A DNA stretch of 64,000 bases from Shimia_B sp038528385 (GCA_038528385.1 JBCBET010000007.1:62001-126000); one strand, 5' to 3'. Positions 8,645 through 18,319 are shown, counted from the first letter of the stretch. The notes: generated by a model from the sequence alone, not told the origin. Translations and numbers: made by a program.

Positions 8645-11600
8645 GTGAACGCTGCCATCAAATGGATGACCGAACACCCCGTGGCGGCCTGGCTGGCCAT
8701 GGCGCTCGTCGTCGGGCTCGGCGGCTTCACGGCCGGCAACCTGCCGCAGAAGACGTTCCCGGAATTCGCGCTCGACAGCGTGTCGATCTCCGTGACCTAT
8801 CCCGGCGCCTCCCCCACCGAAATCCAGGACAGCATCGTGCGTCCGATCGAGGACGAGTTGAGCGGCGTGGACGGGATCGACGACGTCACCGCCTCCATCA
8901 GCGAAGGGCGCGGCGGCGTCACCGTCACCTTCCTCGACGGCGAGGACATCGAGGCGAAGCTCGACGAGGTGAAGACCGAGGTCGAGGGTATCACGGTTTT
9001 CCCCGACGACGCCGACGACCCGGTCGTGGTGCGCGGCGACAATTCCACCCGCGTGCTCGAGATCGCCATCCATGGCGACGCCTCCGAGACGGTCCTGAAG
9101 GAAGAGGCGCGGCGCCTGAAGGACGAGCTCATCGCGCTCGACGGGATCTCCTTCGCCGAGGTCTCCAACGTCCGCGACTACGAGGTCTCCATCGAGGTGG
9201 AGCGCGACACGCTGCGCGCCTACGGCCTCACGCTCGCGGAGGTTGCCGAGATCGTGGGCGTGAACTCGCTGGAGCTGCCGGGCGGCTCCATCGACACCGA
9301 AAGCGTCGCCATCCCCATCCGCACCATCGGGCGCAACTACACGCGCTCGGATTTCGAGAACATCGTCATCCGGTCGAGCGAGCGCGGCGCGCAGGTCCTG
9401 CTGCGCGACGTGGCGACGGTGCGCGACGGGTTCGAGGACAGCGATCTGTCCTCCACCTTCAACGGCGACCCGTCGGTTTCCATCAACGTCTACCGCGTGG
9501 GCGACGAGCAGGTTCTCAACATCGTCGATGTGGCGCAGGATCACTTGCGCAGCTCCTACCGGCCCTCGCTGGAAGAGGGCATCAGCGCCACGGTGTGGCA
9601 GAACGAGGCTACGCAGCTCCGCTCCCGCATCGATCTTCTGACGAAGAACGCGGTCATCGGCCTCTCGCTCGTGGTGCTCTGCCTCGCGCTTTTCCTCGAT
9701 ATCCGGCTGGCCTTCTGGTCGGCCATGGGGATCGGGGTGAGCTTTGCGGGGACGTTCATCGTCATGGGCGCGATCGGGATGTCGATCAACATGATCTCGC
9801 TCTTCGGCTTCATCCTGGCCATCGGCATCGTGGTGGACAACGCCATCGTCGTCTCCGAGAACATCTACAAGAACGGCGAACGCGGGCGCGCGCCGCTCGA
9901 GGCCGCCGTGAAGGGGACGCAGCGCATCGCGGTGCCGGTGGTGTTCTCGACGCTCACGACCATCGTGGCCTTCTGGCCGCTCCTCCAGATGCCCGCCCCG
10001 CTCGGCAGCTTCCTCGGCGATATCCCCCAGGTCGTCATGATCGTGCTCTCGCTCTCGCTTCTGCAGGCGCTGCTGATCCTGCCGCGCAACCTCTCCACGC
10101 TGGAGATCGGGCCGACCTATCGCCCCAACATCGTGTTCCGCCTCCTCGGCGCGGTTCGCGGCGTGATCGACCGTGGGCTGAAGTGGTTCGTGCGCTACCC
10201 GCTCGATGCCATGCTGCGCTTTTGCGTGCGCCGCTTCCTCGTGCCCATCGCCTCCGTCATCGCGCTCATGGTGATCACGGTGGGCCTTCTGGCGCATGGC
10301 TATGTCCGCTTCTCGTTCTTCCCGGAAATTCAGGGCGAATTCGTCACCGCCGCCGTGGAGATGACGGACGGCACCACCTTCGAGCGCACAGAGGCCGTAG
10401 CCGAGGCCATGCGCGTGGCCTCCATCCGCGCGGGCGAACGCCTGCAGGAGCAACTGCCGGACGACGCGCCCGCGGTGCTCATAGGTCAATACGTCGTGGT
10501 GGGCATCGGCGCCGGGGGCGGCGGGCCCGAAGGCGGCGCCCCGCCCGTATCGCCCACGGTGGCGCAGGTCGTCGTCGAAGTAACGGAGGCCTCCCGTCGC
10601 GACTGGCAGACCTCCGATTTCGAGGCGCTCTGGCGCGAAGAAGTGGGACAGATCGCGGGCGTCAACACGCTCACCATATCCTCCTCGCTCGTCGATGCGG
10701 GCGACGCGATCTCCGTGGAGTTGTCGCTGCCGGAAGGAAGCGACATCACGCCGGTGGTGGAGGAGCTTCGCGAAGGGCTCGAGGGCATTCCGGGCGTCTT
10801 CCAGATCCTCGACGACAATTCCACGGGCAAGCTCGAATACACGCTCGCCCTCCGTCCCGAGGCGCGGCTCTACGGGCTCACCCTGCGGGACCTGGCCACG
10901 CAGACGCGCGACGGGTTTTTCGGGATCGAGGCCACCACCGTGCAGCGCGGCCAGGACAGCGTGGATGTCATGGTCCGTTTCCCGTCCCGGGATCGCGACA
11001 GCCTGGCCGACCTTCTCGACACGCGGATCGCCACGCCGGCGGGGGACTTCATCCCGCTCTCTGCCGTGGCCGATCTTAGCGAAGCGCTCGCCCCCTCCGA
11101 GATCACCCGCCAGAACGGGCGGCGCGTAACCACCGTCACCGCCGATGTGGACGAAAGCGCCATTTCCAACGGCGAGGCCAACCGCATCATCCGCGAGGAG
11201 CTCCTGCCACCCTTGGTGGAGGCCTATCCGGGGCTCAACGCCTCCTTCGGGGGCGAGCAGGAGACGCAGGGAGACGCGCAGGCCGCGCTGAGCCAGGCGC
11301 TCCTCATCGCGCTCTTTGTCATCTTCGCCCTCCTCGCGCTGATCTTCCGGAGCTTCGTGCAGCCGCTTGTGGTGATGGTCGCCATCCCCCTCGGCCTTAT
11401 CGGGGCCGTGACCGGCCACGTGATCGTGGGCATCCCCCTGGGGCTCCTGAGCCTCTTCGGGATCATCGGTCTGGCGGGTGTCGTCATCAACAACTCCCTC
11501 GTGATGATCGACGTCTACAACGAGAACCTCGCCGACGGCATGACCGTGCAGGAGGCCGTCGTGGAAGGCACGAAGGATCGCTTCCGCCCCATCGTGCTCA

Positions 11601-11890
11601 CGTCGATCACCACCTTCCTCGGTGTCTATCCCTTGATCATGGAGACCTCGCTTCAGGCGCAGTTCCTCGTGCCGCTGGCGGTCTCCATCGGCTACGGCGT
11701 CCTCATCGGGACGGGCGTGATCCTTTTCGCGATCCCCGCCGTGTTCATGCTGGTCCACCACGTCTCCTCGGGTGTCGCGGCGGTCTTTGGTGCCATCTTC
11801 AGCCGGCCGCCCCTCCCCGGTACCAAGTCGCGGGCCTATACGGCCGCCGAGCGGGGCAAGCCCGTCTCCGAGGTGACCCCGGCGGAATAG
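8645..11890 (+). CDS. RND-family efflux pump inner-membrane permease
   Basis: Protein of 1081 residues, normal for AcrB-type pumps, with a GTG start behind AAGGAG. It has twelve membrane helices in the two-fold RND repeat, with TM1 near residue 15 and large periplasmic loops after TM1 and TM7. The TM4 proton-relay region reads AIGIVVDNAIVVSENIYK: the first Asp of the AcrB DD pair is kept and the second is Asn, as in one branch of RND pumps. It exports drugs, solvents or other hydrophobic compounds using the proton gradient, with the adaptor encoded just upstream. No outer-membrane factor gene is present. Confidence 0.9.
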   Translation: MNAAIKWMTEHPVAAWLAMALVVGLGGFTAGNLPQKTFPEFALDSVSISVTYPGASPTEIQDSIVRPIEDELSGVDGIDDVTASISEGRGGVTVTFLDGEDIEAKLDEVKTEVEGITVFPDDADDPVVVRGDNSTRVLEIAIHGDASETVLKEEARRLKDELIALDGISFAEVSNVRDYEVSIEVERDTLRAYGLTLAEVAEIVGVNSLELPGGSIDTESVAIPIRTIGRNYTRSDFENIVIRSSERGAQVLLRDVATVRDGFEDSDLSSTFNGDPSVSINVYRVGDEQVLNIVDVAQDHLRSSYRPSLEEGISATVWQNEATQLRSRIDLLTKNAVIGLSLVVLCLALFLDIRLAFWSAMGIGVSFAGTFIVMGAIGMSINMISLFGFILAIGIVVDNAIVVSENIYKNGERGRAPLEAAVKGTQRIAVPVVFSTLTTIVAFWPLLQMPAPLGSFLGDIPQVVMIVLSLSLLQALLILPRNLSTLEIGPTYRPNIVFRLLGAVRGVIDRGLKWFVRYPLDAMLRFCVRRFLVPIASVIALMVITVGLLAHGYVRFSFFPEIQGEFVTAAVEMTDGTTFERTEAVAEAMRVASIRAGERLQEQLPDDAPAVLIGQYVVVGIGAGGGGPEGGAPPVSPTVAQVVVEVTEASRRDWQTSDFEALWREEVGQIAGVNTLTISSSLVDAGDAISVELSLPEGSDITPVVEELREGLEGIPGVFQILDDNSTGKLEYTLALRPEARLYGLTLRDLATQTRDGFFGIEATTVQRGQDSVDVMVRFPSRDRDSLADLLDTRIATPAGDFIPLSAVADLSEALAPSEITRQNGRRVTTVTADVDESAISNGEANRIIREELLPPLVEAYPGLNASFGGEQETQGDAQAALSQALLIALFVIFALLALIFRSFVQPLVVMVAIPLGLIGAVTGHVIVGIPLGLLSLFGIIGLAGVVINNSLVMIDVYNENLADGMTVQEAVVEGTKDRFRPIVLTSITTFLGVYPLIMETSLQAQFLVPLAVSIGYGVLIGTGVILFAIPAVFMLVHHVSSGVAAVFGAIFSRPPLPGTKSRAYTAAERGKPVSEVTPAE

Positions 11891-11925
11891 CGCCGCGCCC
11901 TCGCGACCCGCGTCTCGCGACGGCG
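11891..11925. terminator. Possible bidirectional terminator hairpin
   Basis: The 39-base gap between the converging RND permease and creatininase-family genes contains nested inverted arms: CGCCG (11891-11895) with CGGCG (11921-11925), and TCGCGA (11901-11906) with TCGCGA (11915-11920). There is no U-run, so this is only a candidate. Confidence 0.4.
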
Positions 11926-11929
11926 GGGG

Positions 11930-12718
11930 TTACGAATAGGGCGTCTCCACCGGCCGCAGGGCCGAGGCATCGAAGGCGGCCATCTTGCGCAGCACCTCGA
12001 TGACGCCGTCGACATAGGCCTCCGCCGTGGCGCGCCCCTTCTCCGCCGTGGCGAGATGGGCCTCGCCCGCCACACCCTCGGGATGCACGTCGGAGGCGAT
12101 CCAGCCATGGGCGACCGGGCCCACGGGCGGGAGATCGCCCGGACCATGCGTCCAGCGGAAATCCCGCGCCTGCTTCATGTCCACCGTGTCGGGGCGGAAA
12201 TGGAGCATGAGGGAGGTTTCGGTGTCCCCGCCATGGATGCCCTGCGCGGCCTCCTGCGCGCTGTAGAGACCCTCCGGCGTGCCCGTGGCCCCCCACCCCA
12301 TCCGCACGCAATAGAGCCCGGCGCGCACCCGCAGTTCCCGCGCGACGATGGAGATGAGATCGGCATTGCCGCCGTGGGAGTTCACGATGAGAAGCTTCCT
12401 GACCCCGGCGCGCGCCACCGACAGCCCGATCTCCGTCCAGGCCCGGAGCGCGGTCTCCGCGGTCAGCGTGAGTGTCCCTGGCGCCCAGAGATGTTCGTTC
12501 GACTTGCCCACCGCCTGTACCGGAAGAAGGCGGATGTCGATGTCCTCGGGGCAGCGCTCGGCGAGCTGCGCGCACAGGCCCTCGTTGATGATCGTGTCGA
12601 CCCCCACGGGCAGGTGCGGGCCGTGCTGTTCGATGGCCGCGGTGGGCAGGATGGCGATGGTGCGCGCGGGATCGATCCCGAGCGCCGTCGCGGGATGGTC
12701 GAGCCAGTGCCGTCTCAT
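11930..12718 (-). CDS. Creatininase-family amidohydrolase
   Basis: Protein of 262 residues starting at 12718; the start overlaps the previous gene's stop by four bases. The family metal ligands are visible: Glu and His in AIEQHGPHLPVGVDT (with the Asp), His in NSHGGN and Glu in HGGDTETS. Members hydrolyse cyclic amides or formamides (creatinine, FAPy-type pyrimidines) or act in cofactor maturation. It is the last gene of the eight-gene operon that begins with an ABC importer, so it probably hydrolyses an imported N-heterocycle or a breakdown product. The exact substrate cannot be read from sequence. Confidence 0.82.
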   Translation of the reverse strand: MRRHWLDHPATALGIDPARTIAILPTAAIEQHGPHLPVGVDTIINEGLCAQLAERCPEDIDIRLLPVQAVGKSNEHLWAPGTLTLTAETALRAWTEIGLSVARAGVRKLLIVNSHGGNADLISIVARELRVRAGLYCVRMGWGATGTPEGLYSAQEAAQGIHGGDTETSLMLHFRPDTVDMKQARDFRWTHGPGDLPPVGPVAHGWIASDVHPEGVAGEAHLATAEKGRATAEAYVDGVIEVLRKMAAFDASALRPVETPYS

Positions 12719-13347
12719 TCGGCGGGCGCGGGCTCTGCGACGCGGGGCGGGGCGTCGATCAGGCGGTCCATGGCGCGCCCGACCTTGTCGAGATGGGCCG
12801 CGAGCCGCGGGCGGGGCGTCGTATCCATGAGGTAATGCGCGGCGAAGACCTTCTTCGCGCGCCGCTTGAGGAGGAGGCCCACCCCGCGCATGAGCGTCCG
12901 GCGCCCCGGCGCGCCGATGAAACGCGTGAGCCAGTAATTCGCGCCGCAAGTGGTGAAGACGGCGAGCCGGTCGATATGCTGGAGCCCCGGCTTGATCGTC
13001 TCGCCCTCCGCCTGGGGCATCCGGAAGGCCACGTCGGGGATCAGCACCCGGTCGAGCCAGCCCTTGAGCATGGCAGGGAGCCCGTACCACCAGGTGGGAT
13101 AGACGAAGATCAGCGCCGTGGCCCATTCGAGATCGCGCACATGCGCCTCCACCGGCGCGCGATTGGCCGGGCAATCGAGGTATCCCTGCCATTCAGGACC
13201 GCTCAGAACCGGTTCGAACCCCTCGGCGTAGAGATCGCGGAGCCGCACCTCGCATCCCGCCGCCTCGAGCCGCGCGAGCACCACGTCCCGCACCGCGGCG
13301 GTGAAGGAGGAGGGGCTCGGATGGCAGTAGATCACCAGGGCGCGCAT
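12715..13347 (-). CDS. NAD(P)H:quinone oxidoreductase-like flavoprotein (copy 1)
   Basis: Protein of 210 residues of the flavodoxin-fold NQO/KefF group. It has a beta-strand start MRALVIYCHP, the FMN/FAD pocket sequence FVYPTWWYGLPAMLKGWLDRV near residue 80 and DLYAEGFEPVLS in the early part. It reduces quinones or similar acceptors by two electrons. It is paralogous to the next upstream gene, with the same order of motifs and clear similarity in the first 110 residues, so a tandem duplication is likely. Both sit in the amidohydrolase/creatininase operon. Confidence 0.82.
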   Translation of the reverse strand: MRALVIYCHPSPSSFTAAVRDVVLARLEAAGCEVRLRDLYAEGFEPVLSGPEWQGYLDCPANRAPVEAHVRDLEWATALIFVYPTWWYGLPAMLKGWLDRVLIPDVAFRMPQAEGETIKPGLQHIDRLAVFTTCGANYWLTRFIGAPGRRTLMRGVGLLLKRRAKKVFAAHYLMDTTPRPRLAAHLDKVGRAMDRLIDAPPRVAEPAPAE

Positions 13348-13348
13348 G

Positions 13349-13930
13349 TCAGAAGGCCTCCATCTCCGTGCGGACCCGGGCGAGGAACGCCTCGCAGCCG
13401 GGCGATGTGATGTTGTTCATGTCGTATTGGGCGATGTATCTGACCTTCTCCGGCCGCACGGCCCCCCAGACCACGCGCGTCATCAGTTTCCGCGGCGGGT
13501 CTCCCGCCAAGAAGGCGCGCAGGCGCGTGGCGCCGTAGGTCGTGACGCTGGCGATCTTGCGCACATTGTCGAGGCAGGGGGAGAGCTTGCCGTCGGAGAG
13601 GTTGAAGACGACGCCGGGCAGCATCACCCGGTCGAACCAGCCCTTCAGGATGGCCGGGTAGCCGAAATTCCACACCGGGTGACAGAAGACCACCGCATCG
13701 GCCGCGCGAAGCCGGTCGACATAGCCCTGCACCGGAGCGGTGTTGAGCCCCGTGTCGTGGTAGTTGCGCCGCTCCTCGGCGCTGAGCACGGGGTCAAAGC
13801 CCTCGGCATAGAGATCGCAATCATCCACGTCCCAGCCCTTGGCGCCGAGCACGTCCACGACGATCCCGTGGGCCGCGGCGTTGAGGCTTTCGGCCACCGG
13901 GTGGGCGTAGATGACATGGGCCGTGGGCAT
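13349..13930 (-). CDS. NAD(P)H:quinone oxidoreductase-like flavoprotein (copy 2)
   Basis: Protein of 193 residues, the paralogue of the adjacent flavoprotein. It has MPTAHVIYAHPVAESLNAA at the start, DLYAEGFDPVLS, and the cofactor region FCHPVWNFGYPAILKGWFDR. The tail differs from copy 1 and lacks its basic stretch. It starts two bases after the FAD-linked oxidase stop. Two divergent copies in one operon suggest either two reduction steps or a heterodimer; that is inference. Confidence 0.8.
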   Translation of the reverse strand: MPTAHVIYAHPVAESLNAAAHGIVVDVLGAKGWDVDDCDLYAEGFDPVLSAEERRNYHDTGLNTAPVQGYVDRLRAADAVVFCHPVWNFGYPAILKGWFDRVMLPGVVFNLSDGKLSPCLDNVRKIASVTTYGATRLRAFLAGDPPRKLMTRVVWGAVRPEKVRYIAQYDMNNITSPGCEAFLARVRTEMEAF

Positions 13931-13932
13931 GG

Positions 13933-15339
13933 CTATTCCGCCGCCGTCTTGGGCTGGAGGCCGGGCCAGACATACATCCGGTCATAGGACCAGTCGGGGT
14001 CGTCCCAGGCGATCATCTTGCCGGGATTGAGGAGCCCCTTGGGATCGGCCTCCTTCTTGAAGGCGAGCTGACGCGCATCCACCGATTGCCGCCCGCCCTC
14101 CTCCAGCGTGTAGCGGTGGGGATTGAAGTTCATCGCGCCCATCTCCTCGTGGATCGCCACGATCTCGTCGAGCCGCTCCTCGCTGGAGAAGTGCACCAGC
14201 GTGAGCCCGCCCAGCGCCACCTTCCCGTTCATGCGCGTGACCTCGATGTGCTGGAGCACTTCGGGGCTCAGCCGCTCTTTCACCGCCTTCACCAACGCGA
14301 TGGGATCCTCGGTGCCGTAGGCGATCTGAAGATAGGTGATCGTGGGATCGACCTTGAGCGCGCGGAGTGTCGTGTGGTTCCAGCCGTATTCGAAGACGTG
14401 GCCGGGCCGGCGCGGCCACTCCGTTTCGCCATCGACATAGATGATGCGCGCGCCGGCATAGGCGTCCGTGAACGTGCGCCAGCCGTCCATGGCGTGGGGC
14501 GCCACCATGAGCGCGACGAGGGCCTCGCCCGCCTTCACATGGGGTGCGACGCGCTGGAAATAGTCCTGGGCGATCGGGGCCTCGAAGACCGTGGCGAGCT
14601 TGATCAGGAGCCCGTCGCAGGACGCCAGGTCGTAGGAATATTCCAGCGCCTCGTCGAAGTCGGGGAAGGCCACGAAGATGCCCTTCCAGTCATAGGCGGG
14701 CGCGAGGGGGATCTCGACCTCGGTGATGATGCCGTTCGTGCCGTAGGCGTGGGAGACGCGGTGGAGATCGTCGCCTGTGATCTCGAGCGTGCGGGGCTCG
14801 GCCTCCATCGTCACCACCCTGAGGCGGATGATGTTGCCGGGATCCCGGAGAGAGCCCCAGCGCACGGAGCCCACGCCGCCCGAGCCGCCCGCGATGAAGC
14901 CACCGATGGAGGCGGTGGCCCACGTGGAGGAATACATGCGGATTTCCTGCCCGGTCTCGCCCACGGCGGCGTCGAGATCCTTGAGGATGATGCCGGGCTC
15001 GCAGATGACGCGCCCGGGATGGATTTCCTTCACCGCGGTCATCCTGTCGAGGTGGAGGATGCAGCCGCCCGCCAGCGGCATCGCCTGCCCGTAATTGCCC
15101 GTCCCGCGCCCGCGGGTGGTGACCGGAACGTCATGGGCATAGCAGATGCGCAGGATCTCGATGACCTCCGCCTCGGACTTTGGCATGGCCACGAAATCGG
15201 CCACCACGTGGTCGAGCCGGTCCTTGAGAACAGGCGAATACCAGAAAAAGTCGCGGCTCTTGGCCTTGACGCTCTCCGGGTGGGTGTCGAGGTCGATCTG
15301 GGCGGCCTTTAGGGCCGCGCGGGCGGTGTCAACGGTCAT
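13933..15339 (-). CDS. FAD-binding oxidase (FAD_binding_4 / GlcD-type)
   Basis: Protein of 468 residues of the VAO/PCMH flavoprotein family. The FAD pyrophosphate-binding region is TTRGRGTGNYGQAMPLAGG near residue 95, IGGFIAGGSGGVGS lies near residue 145, and the family C-terminal signature DPKGLLNPGKM is present. Members oxidise hydroxy acids, amines or alcohols with FAD. The Asn in RGTGNYGQ and the absence of an iron-sulfur partner set it apart from glycolate oxidase. It overlaps the amidohydrolase stop by four bases and is probably a catabolic step in the same pathway. Confidence 0.82.
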   Translation of the reverse strand: MTVDTARAALKAAQIDLDTHPESVKAKSRDFFWYSPVLKDRLDHVVADFVAMPKSEAEVIEILRICYAHDVPVTTRGRGTGNYGQAMPLAGGCILHLDRMTAVKEIHPGRVICEPGIILKDLDAAVGETGQEIRMYSSTWATASIGGFIAGGSGGVGSVRWGSLRDPGNIIRLRVVTMEAEPRTLEITGDDLHRVSHAYGTNGIITEVEIPLAPAYDWKGIFVAFPDFDEALEYSYDLASCDGLLIKLATVFEAPIAQDYFQRVAPHVKAGEALVALMVAPHAMDGWRTFTDAYAGARIIYVDGETEWPRRPGHVFEYGWNHTTLRALKVDPTITYLQIAYGTEDPIALVKAVKERLSPEVLQHIEVTRMNGKVALGGLTLVHFSSEERLDEIVAIHEEMGAMNFNPHRYTLEEGGRQSVDARQLAFKKEADPKGLLNPGKMIAWDDPDWSYDRMYVWPGLQPKTAAE

Positions 15340-16610
15340 GAGGCCTCCATTAGCGGGTCGAGCTCGGCATAGTCCGGCAGGGTTCTGTCGATAGGCTTGC
15401 CGCCCCGGAGCACGATGCGATCGGCCTGCGGGCGCGCGAAGAGCTCCGTCCAGGAGCGGGCGTTGCAGATCACGAGGTCGGCGGGCGCGCCGGGCGCGAG
15501 GCTCGGCGCATCGAACCCGCAGGCGGCGGCGGGCGCGGTCAGGACCGACCGGATCCAGTCGATCTCGGAATGGTCGAGATGCCCGATGCGCGTCGCCTCG
15601 CGCAGCACTTCGAGCATGTCGAGGTCGCCATAGGCGTAGAAGGGATCGCGGGTGTTGTCGGAGGCGAAGCTCACCGGGATGCCGCGCGCCACCATTTCAT
15701 GGACGAGCGTGATGCCGCGCAGGCGCGGCGTGCGCGCGCCGTGGCGGTCCTGCAGGTAGAGATTGCACATGGGCAGGCTCACCACGTGGAGCCCGGCCTG
15801 CGCCACGAGGTCGAGCGTCTGGAGCGCCACGCGGTCCTCCATGGCCGAAAGCGAGCAGAGATGGCCCACCGTGACGGGCCGTTCGAAGCCGCGGGCGAGA
15901 ACCGTGCGCGCCACATCGGCGAGCGTGTTCACGGAAGCGTCCATCGTCTCGTCCACGTGGAGGTCAACGGCGAGCCCGCGCGCCTCGGCGGCCTCGAAGA
16001 AGGCGTCGAGCTGGTCCTGCAGGTCGGCGCTGGGATAGGTGACCATCCCGAGCACGCCGTCCCGCGCGCCCGCGACGAGGTCCGCGGTGGCCTGGAAATC
16101 ATCCTCCAGCGCGTAGGGGCAAGCGCAGAGGCACGCCGCCTGGAGCGCGATCCGGTCCGCCCAGTCCGCCTGCACCTCCGCGAAGACGCCCCAGCTGATG
16201 GCGTCCTGCGGCGCGTGGCTGTCGAGATGGGTCCGGATGGCGGAGGTGCCGTGGGCGTAGGCGCCGCGCAGGGCGAATTCCATGCGCGCGCGCACGTCCT
16301 CGGCGGACCAGCGCGCCTCGGCATCCGCGCGCACGGCGCCGAGCGCGCCTTCGAAGCTGCCGTTCGGGTTGGGCGCGCGTGCCCAGATATGCCCCTTGTC
16401 GAGATGTGTGTGCATGTCGACGAAGGTGGGAAAGACCATGGCCCCGCCCATGTCCACCCGGGCGGCCATGGCGGTCTCCCCGGCCACGATCCTGCCGTCC
16501 TCGAGCGAGAGGCTCCCCCGTGTCATGCCCGCCTCTCCGGTCAGACAGGCCGCGGGCAGCGTCACGTTCTCGAGCCGAACAGGTCCTTCCGGCAATTGCG
16601 GCAGGGGCAT
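15336..16610 (-). CDS. Metal-dependent amidohydrolase, cytosine deaminase-like
   Basis: Protein of 424 residues, the size of CodA-type deaminases. It has the HxH metal motif in DMHTHLDKGHIW, His in LHVDETMD, His in TVGHLCSLS and the late metal Asp in FASDNTRDPFYAYGD. The family deaminates cytosine, creatinine and related amidines, or opens cyclic amides. Transport genes follow it upstream in the operon and an oxidase gene lies downstream. The start at 16610 is two bases after the permease stop. Substrate inferred to be an N-heterocycle. Confidence 0.85.
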   Translation of the reverse strand: MPLPQLPEGPVRLENVTLPAACLTGEAGMTRGSLSLEDGRIVAGETAMAARVDMGGAMVFPTFVDMHTHLDKGHIWARAPNPNGSFEGALGAVRADAEARWSAEDVRARMEFALRGAYAHGTSAIRTHLDSHAPQDAISWGVFAEVQADWADRIALQAACLCACPYALEDDFQATADLVAGARDGVLGMVTYPSADLQDQLDAFFEAAEARGLAVDLHVDETMDASVNTLADVARTVLARGFERPVTVGHLCSLSAMEDRVALQTLDLVAQAGLHVVSLPMCNLYLQDRHGARTPRLRGITLVHEMVARGIPVSFASDNTRDPFYAYGDLDMLEVLREATRIGHLDHSEIDWIRSVLTAPAAACGFDAPSLAPGAPADLVICNARSWTELFARPQADRIVLRGGKPIDRTLPDYAELDPLMEAS

Positions 16611-16612
16611 CG

Positions 16613-17494
16613 CTATTCTCGCTTCAAGGCCGATTCATGCCATTTGCGCAGCGCGAGATGGGCGATGAGGGACGTGGTGGCGTAGATGATCACGCCGGTG
16701 GCCGCAATGAGCAGCAACGCGGCGAACATGCGCGGGATCTGGAGCCGGTAGCCCGCCTCCAGGATGCGGAAGGCGAGGCCCGACCCGATCCCGCCGGTGC
16801 CCGCGACATACTCCGCCACCACCGCCCCGATGAGCGCGAGGCCGCCCGCGATCTTGAGCCCGCTCAGAAAGAACGGCAGCGACGAGGGCAATTGCAAATA
16901 GATGAGCCGCTGCACCCGGTTCGCCCGGTAGATCGTGAAGAGGTCCCGCAGGTTGTGATCGGCGCTTTTGAGCCCGAGCGCGGTATTGGCGAGGATCGGG
17001 AAGAAGGCCACGATCCACGCGCAGAGCAAAAGCCCGATGAGCCGGTTTTCCACGTAGATGAAGATGAGCGGCGCGATGGAGACGATGGGCGTCACCTGCA
17101 GGATCACCGCGAAGGGCGAAAACGACATCTCCGCAAAGCGCGAGAGCGAGAAGAGCACCGCGAGCCCCACCCCGCCGATGACCGCCACCGCGAGCGCGAG
17201 GCCCGTGATCTGGAGCGTCACGAGCAGCGATTGCGACAGCGTCCCCCAATCCTCCACCAGCGTGGCGATCACGAGGCCCGGGCGGGGCAGGATGTAGGGC
17301 TCGATCTCGTTCCAGACGACGAGCCGGTCCCAGCCCCAGACCGCCAGCGACATGACCGCCAGGGGGATCACGTATTTCGCGATCTCCTCGATGCGGCGGC
17401 GGCGCGCGCGGCGCTCCTCGTCGGCGTCAAAGAGCGGTCCGCTGCCGCGCTCCGGGAAATCGGATGCGGTCTGAGATGTCTCGGTGATCGTCAT
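16613..17494 (-). CDS. ABC transporter permease (SsuC/ThiX-like)
   Basis: Protein of 293 residues with an N-terminal cytoplasmic tail of about 35 residues, six membrane helices and the EAA loop around LQLPSSLPFFLSGLKIAGGLALIGAVVAEY. It belongs to the binding-protein-dependent transport permeases of the taurine/nitrate/thiamine-precursor group. Its ATG overlaps the stop of the ATPase gene by four bases. It forms the membrane channel for the NMT1-type binding protein encoded two genes upstream. Confidence 0.87.
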   Translation of the reverse strand: MTITETSQTASDFPERGSGPLFDADEERRARRRRIEEIAKYVIPLAVMSLAVWGWDRLVVWNEIEPYILPRPGLVIATLVEDWGTLSQSLLVTLQITGLALAVAVIGGVGLAVLFSLSRFAEMSFSPFAVILQVTPIVSIAPLIFIYVENRLIGLLLCAWIVAFFPILANTALGLKSADHNLRDLFTIYRANRVQRLIYLQLPSSLPFFLSGLKIAGGLALIGAVVAEYVAGTGGIGSGLAFRILEAGYRLQIPRMFAALLLIAATGVIIYATTSLIAHLALRKWHESALKRE

Positions 17495-18312
17495 GCCACG
17501 AGGCCCCCCTCCGGATGCAGCGACGAGTTGAGCGTATCGGATGTGAGCCGCGCGACCTCCCCGTAGCGCTTCGACGTGCGCCAGCCGAGGCCGCGGGGAT
17601 AGGGCTCCTCGACGCCGATCTCTTCGATGACGCGGCCCGGACGGGCGGCCATGACGAGGATGCGATCGGAGAGGAAGACGCTCTCGAACACCGAATGCGT
17701 CACGAAGATCACGGTGGCCCCGGTGCGTGCCTTAAGCGCGAGGAGGTCGTCGTTGAGTTTTTGCCGGGTCATTTCGTCGAGCGCCGCGAAGGGCTCGTCC
17801 ATGAGGATGAGCCGCGGCCCCGTGACCATGGCGCGGGCGATGGAGACGCGCATCTTCATGCCGCCCGACAGCTCCCGCGGATAGCTCTTGGCAAAGCTTT
17901 CGAGCCCCACCAGCGCCAGCGCCTCGTGGATGCGATCCCGGACCGAGGCAAAGCTTTCGCCGCGCAGCCGGAACGGCAGGTAGACATTTTTCTCCACCGT
18001 GGCCCAGGGCATGAGCGTGGGCTCCTGAAAGACGACGCCGATGTCGTTGGCGCTCGCCTCGCCCTCCCATTCGATGCGCCCGAGCGTGGGCGGCATGAGC
18101 CCGGCGATGAGGCGCAACGCCGTGGATTTGCCGCAGCCAGAGGGCCCGAGGAGGGAGATGAAATCGCCCTCCCGCACCTCCACCGACATGCGCCGGAGCG
18201 CTACGACACCGCCGTTGAAGGTCTTGTCGATCTCGCGCATGCGCATGATCGTAGGACGGGCGCCCTTGGCCCCCGTCCCGTCGATGTCCCTTGCCGATGC
18301 GCCGAACTCCAT
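17491..18312 (-). CDS. ABC transporter ATP-binding protein (SsuB/TauB-like)
   Basis: Protein of 273 residues. Walker A is GPSGCGKST near residue 56, the Q-loop is VVFQEPTLMPW, the signature is LSGGMKMRVSIARAM, Walker B is LILMDEPFAALD, and the switch His lies in VTHSVFES. It energises the adjacent permease. The C-terminal tail after the helical domain is as expected for nitrate/sulfonate/pyrimidine-type importers. It starts 8 bases after the binding-protein stop, so the three transport genes are co-transcribed. Confidence 0.9.
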   Translation of the reverse strand: MEFGASARDIDGTGAKGARPTIMRMREIDKTFNGGVVALRRMSVEVREGDFISLLGPSGCGKSTALRLIAGLMPPTLGRIEWEGEASANDIGVVFQEPTLMPWATVEKNVYLPFRLRGESFASVRDRIHEALALVGLESFAKSYPRELSGGMKMRVSIARAMVTGPRLILMDEPFAALDEMTRQKLNDDLLALKARTGATVIFVTHSVFESVFLSDRILVMAARPGRVIEEIGVEEPYPRGLGWRTSKRYGEVARLTSDTLNSSLHPEGGLVA

Positions 18313-18319
18313 GGCCTGT

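Noticed and set aside
8630..11761. Very long open frame on the minus strand antisense to the RND permease
   Set aside because: Rich in His/Asp/Arg/Glu with no motif; a typical GC-skew shadow of the high-GC permease gene on the other strand.
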